Shown: piece after piece, positions 1-5,774 of the stretch
How positions within the stretch are numbered: the first letter of the stretch is position 1
Layout: every line of letters starts with the position of its first letter
From: Pseudomonadota bacterium
GTDB lineage: Bacteria; Bdellovibrionota_B; Oligoflexia; Oligoflexales; JAPPIL01
Assembly (NCBI GenBank): GCA_028877195.1
Contig: JAPPIL010000050.1
Span: 1 to 5,774 of the forward strand
Direction of reading: 5' to 3'
Length of the DNA: 5,774 nucleotides
Notes under the pieces: generated by a model
What the model was told of the DNA's origin: nothing
The model's input: the letters and a program-made list of their open reading frames with translations, nothing else
Database searches by the model: none
Made by a program: the position numbers and the translations under genes

Positions 1-28
1 ACGATACCACCTACTCTTCCATCACATT

Positions 29-65
29 AACCACTAGGGTAGCTATGACAAGGGTCTAGGTGGTT
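29..65. repeat. Imperfect inverted repeat AACCACTAG / CTAGGTGGTT
   Basis: The left arm (29-37, AACCACTAG) and the right arm (56-65, CTAGGTGGTT) are reverse complements apart from one extra base. An 8-base ACCACCTA at 6-13 is also an exact inverted match to 57-64. The pentamer AGGGT occurs twice between or beside the arms. The repeat lies directly before the GTG that could open the next reading frame, so it might be a regulatory or recombinase-related site, or chance. No function can be assigned from the sequence. Confidence 0.3.
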
Positions 66-536
66 TGCCTATGGAAAGCGGCGTGTCAGCAGGAGAACAA
101 AAACGCTGCTCCCCTTGACAAACAGGAATTAGATCTTAACTTTACCCGTATGAACTGGTGTCGGCATACAATCCAGTTGACCGAGCAAACCCAATGCAGG
201 GGGGTGTTCTGCGAGGCGGCAATGGTAACGGATACAGAGAACTGGAAAATTGTCGCTGCGGTAATCCATGACGCGCTCCCTGAAATCGACAAAATGTTCA
301 GCCAAGTGAACATGCCGATTACTTCCCGCCCGTCGAAGGCTTTCGATATTGTTAGAGACACAATGCTCGAAGTTTCTGACTGGAAGACATTTTTCCTCAG
401 CACAGCGCACGGAAAAATTCTGACTATCATCAATGACTGGTATCACGGGCGATATGGTAAAATATCCATGGTGTTGCCCCCCGAAAAAGTGGACACATTA
501 TCCAGCCTGTTTAAGAGACCTATATGCTCTTGGTGA
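60..536 (+). CDS. Hypothetical protein, possibly part of a decayed mobile element
   Basis: This is an open frame of 158 codons with a GTG start. The start is chosen because AAGGG (50-54) sits five bases upstream, a plausible ribosome binding site. Codon use looks genuinely coding, and the product is a mixed-composition soluble protein with several tryptophans (for example NDWYHGRYGK near residue 130) and no signal peptide or membrane segment. I do not recognise a family. The same frame is open upstream to the window edge apart from a TAG at 57-59, so the true start could lie further left if that stop is a mutation. Near its end, after LFKR (about residue 153), the +1 frame reads DLYALGDFIPRAL, which looks more protein-like than the terminal PICSW. 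The native protein may therefore have continued into the recombinase-like region downstream, making this a broken internal piece. Longish antisense frames overlap it, so its coding status is only moderately supported. Confidence 0.4.
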   Translation: MVCLWKAACQQENKNAAPLDKQELDLNFTRMNWCRHTIQLTEQTQCRGVFCEAAMVTDTENWKIVAAVIHDALPEIDKMFSQVNMPITSRPSKAFDIVRDTMLEVSDWKTFFLSTAHGKILTIINDWYHGRYGKISMVLPPEKVDTLSSLFKRPICSW

Positions 537-596
537 TTTCATTCCAAGAGCTTTATGAGGAGCAAAGCTATTATACTCCTCGAACCAACCAGGTAA
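514..596 (+). other. Frame-broken link between the upstream ORF and the recombinase remnant
   Basis: No single frame is open here, but short coding-like pieces follow one another in successive frames. DLYALGDFIPRAL ends at a TGA (556-558). FQELYEEQSYYTPRTNQ overlaps it in the next frame. The frame of the downstream remnant becomes open at 597, after a TAA at 594-596. The pattern 'DLY..G.I...LYEEQ' resembles the start of the coiled-coil insertion that follows the zinc ribbon in large serine recombinases. The reading is that two small insertions or deletions broke one gene, and it rests on residue pattern only. Confidence 0.3.
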
Positions 597-1129
<533 letters not shown>

Positions 1130-1143
1130 TCAAAGAAAAAATG

Positions 1144-1172
1144 AGATTGGCATCTTTAGTAGCTAATGTCAA
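1144..1172 (-). promoter_or_regulatory. Candidate sigma-70 promoter for tRNA-Asn
   Basis: On the minus strand a perfect TTGACA (-35; 1167-1172) is followed after 17 bases by CAATCT (1144-1149). The latter is a weak -10 that keeps the A at position 2 and the T at position 6. Initiation would fall a few bases before the tRNA 5' end. The TTGACA overlaps the TGA stop codon of the transporter gene. Without it the tRNA would depend on read-through from the transporter operon. Confidence 0.4.
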
Positions 1173-2443
1173 ATCAAGATACTTACCACGGCCGCAGTCA
1201 TCAATGCCGAAACTGTGCCACCCAGTAAGGCACGAAGACCTATATTAGCAACATCATGGCTACGTTCAGGGACAAGTGAATTCATCGCCCCAATCATAAT
1301 GCCGATCGAACCAAAGTTAGCAAAACCACACAAAGCATAGGATAGGATTGTCGCCGAGCGCACATCGAGTGAATCCTTTACTTCGGCAAGATTGAGGTAG
1401 GCAATAAACTCGTTGAGCACTATTTTTTCCCCAATAAGCGTGCCCGCAAGGTGGGCATCCGACCAAGTAATGCCAATCAACCAAGCTATCGGCGCACACA
1501 ACCAGCCGAGAATGTTTTGCAGATTAAGCACTGGTTGCGCACCTTCTGGCAAGAGACTAGCACCCCATTGTGCAAAGCCCATCCATTCACCTAACGTCGT
1601 CAGGAAGGAATTCACCATCGCAACAACAGCGATAAAAGCAATCAGCATCGCAGTAACAAAAGCAGCAATCTTTAAGCCATCCACAGCACCCTTGGCGATC
1701 GCATCGATCGTGCTACGGCTACTAACCTCAATCGCAATACCACCCTGCCCAGCAGTCAATGGCACAGCAGTTTCAGGCGAAAGCACCTTGGCGGCAACTA
1801 TCGCGGCGGGCGCAGACATAATGCTTGCAGTTAATAGATGCACACCGATGTCAGGAATAAGCGGCTGCAAAATGGCAACATAAGCGACAAGGATTGAACC
1901 AGCTACAGTTGCAAACCCTCCAACCAGCAAGCAAACAAGCTCCGAGCGGGTCATTTTAGCAAGAAACGGCTTGATGAACAGGGGCGTGTCGCTTTGACCA
2001 AAGAACACATTGAGCGCCGCCGCGAGTGATTCCACCCCGCTAATGCGCATAGTTTTTTTCATCACCCAACCGATAACAGCAACAACCCGCTGCATAACCC
2101 CCCAGTGCAGTAGGACAGCAGCAAGGGCGGCGGTGAAAGGAATAATCGCAAGAACTTGGGTAACCATGATAAAGCCCGTTTTCTCGGCATCGATCAACGG
2201 GCCAAAAACAAAACCAGTGCCAGCTTTAGCATAAGTAACAACACTTAAAATTGCCTTGTCCATCAACTGAAACACAGGCAACAAGATGCCTGGTAGTCCG
2301 ATGGCAGGAATACCAAGCACCAATACCGCAAGCGCGAACTGTAAGCCAACTCCCCACAAGATAACTCGGATACTCACCGACTTGCGGGCATCAGATAACA
2401 GCCAGCACACTGCCAGCATAACGATGATGCCAAGAATTCCCAT
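1169..2443 (-). CDS. nupC: NupC-family concentrative nucleoside transporter (Na+ or H+ symporter)
   Basis: The product is a 424-residue inner-membrane protein that imports nucleosides using an ion gradient, so that the cell can salvage them as nucleotide precursors. It is full length for the CNT family (roughly 400-425 residues in bacteria). It starts with a hydrophobic helix followed by LLSDARKSVSIR, matching the usual N-terminus of NupC-like proteins, which supports the chosen ATG. Family landmarks are GTGFVFGPL (residues 75-83), ESLAAALNVFFGQSDTP (138-154, the HP1 substrate loop), ITWSDAHLAG (325-334), LNEFIAYLNL (343-352) and LCGFANFGSIGIMIGAMNSL (371-390). In the Vibrio cholerae CNT structure the corresponding segments contact the base (GQTE) and the ribose (NEA, N..S). 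Here both conserved glutamates are aspartates (D152 and D329), while Q150, N376 and S379 are kept. The gene begins four bases after the stop of the upstream secreted-protein gene. Only a weak AAG-type ribosome binding site is present, so translational coupling is likely. Preference for purine or pyrimidine nucleosides, and for Na+ or H+, cannot be read from the sequence. Confidence 0.95.
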   Translation of the reverse strand: MGILGIIVMLAVCWLLSDARKSVSIRVILWGVGLQFALAVLVLGIPAIGLPGILLPVFQLMDKAILSVVTYAKAGTGFVFGPLIDAEKTGFIMVTQVLAIIPFTAALAAVLLHWGVMQRVVAVIGWVMKKTMRISGVESLAAALNVFFGQSDTPLFIKPFLAKMTRSELVCLLVGGFATVAGSILVAYVAILQPLIPDIGVHLLTASIMSAPAAIVAAKVLSPETAVPLTAGQGGIAIEVSSRSTIDAIAKGAVDGLKIAAFVTAMLIAFIAVVAMVNSFLTTLGEWMGFAQWGASLLPEGAQPVLNLQNILGWLCAPIAWLIGITWSDAHLAGTLIGEKIVLNEFIAYLNLAEVKDSLDVRSATILSYALCGFANFGSIGIMIGAMNSLVPERSHDVANIGLRALLGGTVSALMTAAVVSILI

Positions 2444-2447
2444 TTAG

Positions 2448-3212
2448 TTACTTGTCAGACGCAATTTGATACACATAGCTGCGCAGTTCTGATGCATGCA
2501 CCATAACCATAGTCGGCATGGGAAGGAGGATATGATCTTGTAGTATCGGTACCGTTTTTTCTGCCTCATCGCCTTCCTGAAGCTGGATTACCGACATCGT
2601 TGTGCCGTTGCGCTGACCATGAATCATGATCGCCTCAATCAACACTTCGCAATACTGACCATCGCAATAAGTGGCAATGACATGCCCATCAGCATGACTT
2701 GCCGATGTAGTCAGCCCCCAGAATATTTCACCATCAACCGCAACACGTGCGCCTCTAGAAAATCTACCCGACTGACCACTGATGCCAGTGATACGATCAA
2801 ACGGCACACTTGCGGGCAAAGCATGGATAACGTCGGTATCAGCTGCGGTCTTCCCCTCTACACCACTAAAAACCGCCTCAATCGGTGCTGGTGCACCTCG
2901 ACTTCCTAAAGTCAATTGCCTATGTTCTTTGATCGCTGTCTTGACATCAGGGCGGCGGAGGTCATGTGCATTCAACTCTTCAATTTTGGGGATAATAACC
3001 CTGTCCAAAGTGCCGACGAACTTGTGAAACTTACCATCGTGCCAGATACGAAATTGCAGGCGCTTGCCAATATACTGCTCAAATCTGCGCTGCGCAATGC
3101 GACCAGCGGGGGAATTTTTCAACTTGTCAGTCATCACGACCGAAGCTCGCAGTGAGCTGTTGCTAGTTTGAACACCAGCTAATAACAAAGACACGATAGT
3201 TAAAAGTTTCAT
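2448..3212 (-). CDS. Secreted or periplasmic protein of unknown function
   Basis: The product has 254 residues and begins MKLLTIVSLLLAGVQTSNSS, a short Sec-type signal peptide with a Lys and a hydrophobic core, probably cleaved near residues 12-24. The ATG is preceded six bases upstream by AAGGA, a good ribosome binding site. The mature part starts with a basic helical stretch (AGRIAQRRFEQYIGKRLQFRIW, about 37-58). The rest looks beta-rich, with several short strands such as FSRGARVAVDGEIFWGL (151-167) and HVIATYCDGQYCEVLIEAIMI (177-197). Cys183 and Cys188 (CX4C) are the only cysteines and could form a disulfide, consistent with export. I see no catalytic motif and no known domain; a trypsin-like fold was considered but no His-Asp-Ser triad is apparent. 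It is the first gene of a two-gene unit with the nucleoside transporter, four bases apart. A role connected with external nucleosides or nucleic acid is conceivable from position only. Confidence 0.85.
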   Translation of the reverse strand: MKLLTIVSLLLAGVQTSNSSLRASVVMTDKLKNSPAGRIAQRRFEQYIGKRLQFRIWHDGKFHKFVGTLDRVIIPKIEELNAHDLRRPDVKTAIKEHRQLTLGSRGAPAPIEAVFSGVEGKTAADTDVIHALPASVPFDRITGISGQSGRFSRGARVAVDGEIFWGLTTSASHADGHVIATYCDGQYCEVLIEAIMIHGQRNGTTMSVIQLQEGDEAEKTVPILQDHILLPMPTMVMVHASELRSYVYQIASDK

Positions 3213-3310
3213 GGTACATCCTTAATAGATTAATTAGCGATTGCTTACCTACCACCGTTACAACAAAAAAGTAATGAAATATTTTTAAGCGACGAGACGA
3301 CATGTAGGCT
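3213..3310. promoter_or_regulatory. Divergent promoter region between the two exported-protein genes
   Basis: These 98 bases separate two genes pointing away from each other, so promoters for both directions are expected here. AT-rich patches are present at 3223-3237 (with ATTAAT/TTAATT) and 3264-3288. For the plus strand, TTACAA (3258-3263) and a TATTTT about 16 bases further on are a weak -35/-10 candidate. No convincing consensus promoter is seen for the minus strand. The plus-strand start has only a weak AGG-type ribosome binding site. No strong operator palindrome was found. Confidence 0.4.
3219..3223 (-). promoter_or_regulatory. Ribosome binding site of the secreted-protein gene
   Basis: AAGGA on the minus strand lies six bases before the ATG at 3212. 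It decides the start, since this ATG also yields a proper signal peptide. Confidence 0.7.
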
Positions 3311-5774
3311 ATGAAGTATTTATTAACACTGCCGTTGTTATTGGGAATTGCGACGTGTAAATTCAATAACTTCAGCGACTTTAGTTCATTTCGCACCGAC
3401 GCGAAGGGCAACCATGTTGCACTCATCGGTCTATTTATGAACGATACTGCTACTGTTATGAGTGGGGAATTCTTTCCCTTTGAGCTCTACAATGAAAAAC
3501 ATGCGTTGGCTGACGAGCAGGGGACGTTCAAAGGCTTTGCTGCCGACATTGTAACCAATAAAGACCCCCTCGGTGGCTTTAGAGATAGGGAAGGCATCGA
3601 CGCGGCACGTAAAGTCAGCAGTAATGATCCGCATTACTTTGGTGGCTACTACCTCAAGATAATGATCGTCCACGATGACTATCACCATCAACCCCAACAT
3701 GTGCAGTTATTGCGTGGCTACTTCCCTGATGATTTCACCTGTCCTAAAGGTCGGGAAACCGTGCGCTTTTCCGCCGATGACAATGCTATTGACCCACCAT
3801 CAACAGACAAACTACTTGGTCGGAAAGCAAGACAAGATCGTATTTATCGCACCGTTAACTTCTGTAAAGCTAAAGAGACCAATGGCAAATATAAGGGTAA
3901 GACTTTCTACTACACCCGTGTTGCCTTGTTTGATGAAAGCACTTCCTACACCAACGAACTCTACGATGAACGCAGTGCCTATGAAAAACTTTACACCTCT
4001 GTCATGCAGGCACATGAAATGATCGTTGCCGCGGTCAAGCTGGCAACCAAAAGCAATCAGAGCGATGTCAGGCTCGTAAGTGTCTTGGGTTTGACCTATG
4101 AAGTGCAACCCCCGACACAAGAGATGCTGGACAAATTAAGCATCAACACGGTGCATGACTACGGTTTTATCGTTGAAACAACCGATGCGGTGCAGAAGTA
4201 TATCTTTGCTAACAAACATCGCCAGCACGATGCCAATTGGCAAACACTGCTGCTCGCCCAACGCAAGTGGCTTGCCATTCGCTTGATTCTCAAAAACTTG
4301 CCAACCCAAACGCAGGACAAGGCCGAGCATGCACGCCAACTTATTCTCAATGCGTTGGAGGTAGCAGATTTTCGTGATGCGATGCCGCTAGCATTGAACT
4401 TAACTCACTACGCTAAAGCAAGCGATTACCTTAAAGCACTAGCAAACAATCCTAGCCAAACAGTAGAAAAAGGCGAAGCAAAGGAACAGTACTTCACCAA
4501 GACAACAAACATCAACAGCATCGCTTTTGATCTAGCGTTTGCAAGTCTCGTGCGGCAATGGGCTATATCGACGCTTCTTTACAATTGGATACCGCGGGAG
4601 ACCACTGTCGTGGTGCTTTGCAAACTGCAGAAGCGTTGCCCTGATGAGCTTATCGCAGCTTTCGATAAGATCGTCGAAGATGTCATATCCCAAAAATATG
4701 AGGAGCTTAAATCACTAGATCGCCATCAACTACATAGCATCATCACGGCATACATTGAGGCGGTGAATAAAATTTACCCCGACCCTCGCACGGCTGCAGC
4801 GGCGTTCAAGGGCAAGTGGATTTTTTCAGACACGATCGACTACGACAACAGCAGCGATGAATTCAAAATGGCGTATCAAAGATACTCGCAACGCTATGAC
4901 ATGATTTTCAGCGAGCCGCATGGGGCATTGCTCGCGACAAAAGCTTTCATCGATGCGATGGGCAAGAAACGCACACCCGCCGACTTGCCAATAAGCAACA
5001 GTGCCACTGGTCTAACTTATGATTGGAAGATGCATAACAATGTGCAGATTTCCGTGCTTGATAATGCGCTCCAAGAGATGCACGAGGGCTTCAATAGGCA
5101 ACTGCTTGACCTCATCGGCATGCATAATAAAATTGCCAACAAGAGCAATGCTGATGAAATGCTGTTGGAATTTTTTGACTTCCATCACACGATTCCGATT
5201 GCGAAGGCTCTGTTAGTCAGACCTGATCTTGCGCATCAAGTTGCGGCAGTCTTGCCACGTGCTGCTCGTAAGACGGTTGCTGAACATGTCGAATCTGTGT
5301 TGGTATACGCGAGCATTGCGACGACCGTTGCGGCAATGATTGTCGCATCAAAGTTTGCTAACTTCCCTCACTCTAAAATAATGGGCACGGCACTGTTTGC
5401 GTCTGGTGTCGCAGCTGATGTGAGCAGCACGCTAGCCAGATATTATCGTCAACGCACCGAAGATCGCCGTTTGGATGGGGCATTGTTTGCTGACCTGTTT
5501 GGCAATGACATGCAAGAGTATATGCAAGTTAGAAAGCAACTCGGTGCACTCAAGCGCGACCTGTATATCGGACTTGGCTTGAGTTCCGTAGACTTTGTTG
5601 GGATGGTCAAGGGTTTGCGGATGTTGCATGCCAGTAACAAGGCGATCGAGGCATTAGGCAAGTTCGGCAAGGTGCCGCCAGGCGTTGCTAATGCCATGCG
5701 TGATTGTTCAACCCCTTACTGCCGCAACTTTGTGCAGGGCTTGACATTCCTTCAGGATAACAAAGCAGCATTGG
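3311..5774 (+). CDS. Large probable envelope lipoprotein, C-terminus beyond the window
   Basis: The frame is open from the ATG at 3311 to the right edge with no stop, giving 821 complete codons, so the protein is incomplete here. The N-terminus MKYLLTLPLLLGIATC is a short signal peptide ending in a possible lipobox with Cys16. Thr at -1 is atypical, so lipidation is likely but not certain. Residues about 20-230 are rich in aromatic and charged residues and look beta-rich (for example SGEFFPFELYNE, HYFGGYYLKIMIVHDD, KTFYYTRVALFDE). Residues about 230-655 look mainly helical. A hydrophobic hairpin follows (about 662-682 and 690-709), then a charged helical linker and a third hydrophobic stretch (752-766). 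Besides Cys16 the only cysteines are 144, 185, 437, 443, 799 and 804. They can be read as three local pairs (C..C, CX5C, CX4C), which fits disulfides outside the cytoplasm. I recognise no family and no catalytic motif. A weak ribosome binding site precedes the start. The gene is divergent from the secreted protein/transporter unit. Confidence 0.88.
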   Translation, partial: MKYLLTLPLLLGIATCKFNNFSDFSSFRTDAKGNHVALIGLFMNDTATVMSGEFFPFELYNEKHALADEQGTFKGFAADIVTNKDPLGGFRDREGIDAARKVSSNDPHYFGGYYLKIMIVHDDYHHQPQHVQLLRGYFPDDFTCPKGRETVRFSADDNAIDPPSTDKLLGRKARQDRIYRTVNFCKAKETNGKYKGKTFYYTRVALFDESTSYTNELYDERSAYEKLYTSVMQAHEMIVAAVKLATKSNQSDVRLVSVLGLTYEVQPPTQEMLDKLSINTVHDYGFIVETTDAVQKYIFANKHRQHDANWQTLLLAQRKWLAIRLILKNLPTQTQDKAEHARQLILNALEVADFRDAMPLALNLTHYAKASDYLKALANNPSQTVEKGEAKEQYFTKTTNINSIAFDLAFASLVRQWAISTLLYNWIPRETTVVVLCKLQKRCPDELIAAFDKIVEDVISQKYEELKSLDRHQLHSIITAYIEAVNKIYPDPRTAAAAFKGKWIFSDTIDYDNSSDEFKMAYQRYSQRYDMIFSEPHGALLATKAFIDAMGKKRTPADLPISNSATGLTYDWKMHNNVQISVLDNALQEMHEGFNRQLLDLIGMHNKIANKSNADEMLLEFFDFHHTIPIAKALLVRPDLAHQVAAVLPRAARKTVAEHVESVLVYASIATTVAAMIVASKFANFPHSKIMGTALFASGVAADVSSTLARYYRQRTEDRRLDGALFADLFGNDMQEYMQVRKQLGALKRDLYIGLGLSSVDFVGMVKGLRMLHASNKAIEALGKFGKVPPGVANAMRDCSTPYCRNFVQGLTFLQDNKAAL

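Noticed and set aside
1695..1702. GCGATCGC palindrome
   Set aside because: It occurs once and inside coding sequence, so there is no sign of a repeated genomic motif.
1413..1883. Plus-strand open frame of 156 codons
   Set aside because: It lies wholly antisense to the NupC-family transporter, whose conserved motifs fix the minus strand as coding; the translated product shows no family features.
2010..2234. Plus-strand open frame of 74 codons
   Set aside because: Also antisense to the transporter gene, with a biased Ala/Thr composition that comes from the complementary hydrophobic codons.
2619..3155. Several plus-strand frames opposite the secreted-protein gene
   Set aside because: The minus-strand gene has a ribosome binding site, a signal peptide and full length; the plus-strand frames overlap one another and have none of these.
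2448..3212. Secreted protein as a trypsin-like serine protease
   Set aside because: No GDSGG-type serine motif and no His or Asp motif is visible; GDEAEK near 214-219 is not a match.
3163..4350. Minus-strand frames opposite the large lipoprotein gene
   Set aside because: The plus frame is open without interruption from 3311 to the window end; over 2400 bases this is far beyond chance, so the opposite frames are shadows.
5019..5697. Short frames on both strands within the large gene
   Set aside because: They are contained in the long plus-strand frame and have Arg/Cys/Ser-rich shadow-type compositions.

Overview
The window reads as chromosomal DNA of a Gram-negative bacterium. The evidence is a full-length proton/sodium-nucleoside symporter of the NupC/CNT family, two exported proteins with Sec-type signal peptides (one with a lipoprotein-like cysteine), and a canonical bacterial tRNA-Asn. 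Base composition looks moderate, somewhat below 50% GC by eye. A Bdellovibrionota or other 'deltaproteobacterial' host is one guess, because large exported proteins of unknown function beside nucleoside uptake fit such genomes. Nothing in the window proves this.

Left part (1-1129): the remnant of an integrated element next to a tRNA gene. An unrecognised open frame (60-536) is followed by a short frame-broken stretch (about 514-596). After that comes a coiled-coil plus basic beta segment (597-1118) that resembles the C-terminal end of a large serine recombinase. This frame runs antisense into the 3' half of tRNA-Asn(GTT) (1057-1129, minus strand), as expected if the tRNA 3' end was the attachment site. 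No catalytic domain is visible, so the element is either truncated by the window edge or decayed.

Middle (1144-3212, minus strand): a two-gene transcription unit. A 254-residue secreted protein of unknown function comes first. Four bases after its stop codon begins a 424-residue NupC-type nucleoside transporter. A candidate promoter for the tRNA overlaps the transporter's stop codon.

Right part (3213-5774): a 98-base divergent intergenic region leads on the plus strand into a very long frame that stays open to the right edge (at least 821 codons). It encodes a probable large envelope lipoprotein with no recognisable family. Its cysteines can be read as one lipobox cysteine plus three possible disulfide pairs, and it has a hydrophobic helical hairpin near residues 662-709. 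The divergent layout suggests, but does not show, that the exported proteins and the nucleoside transporter share regulation.
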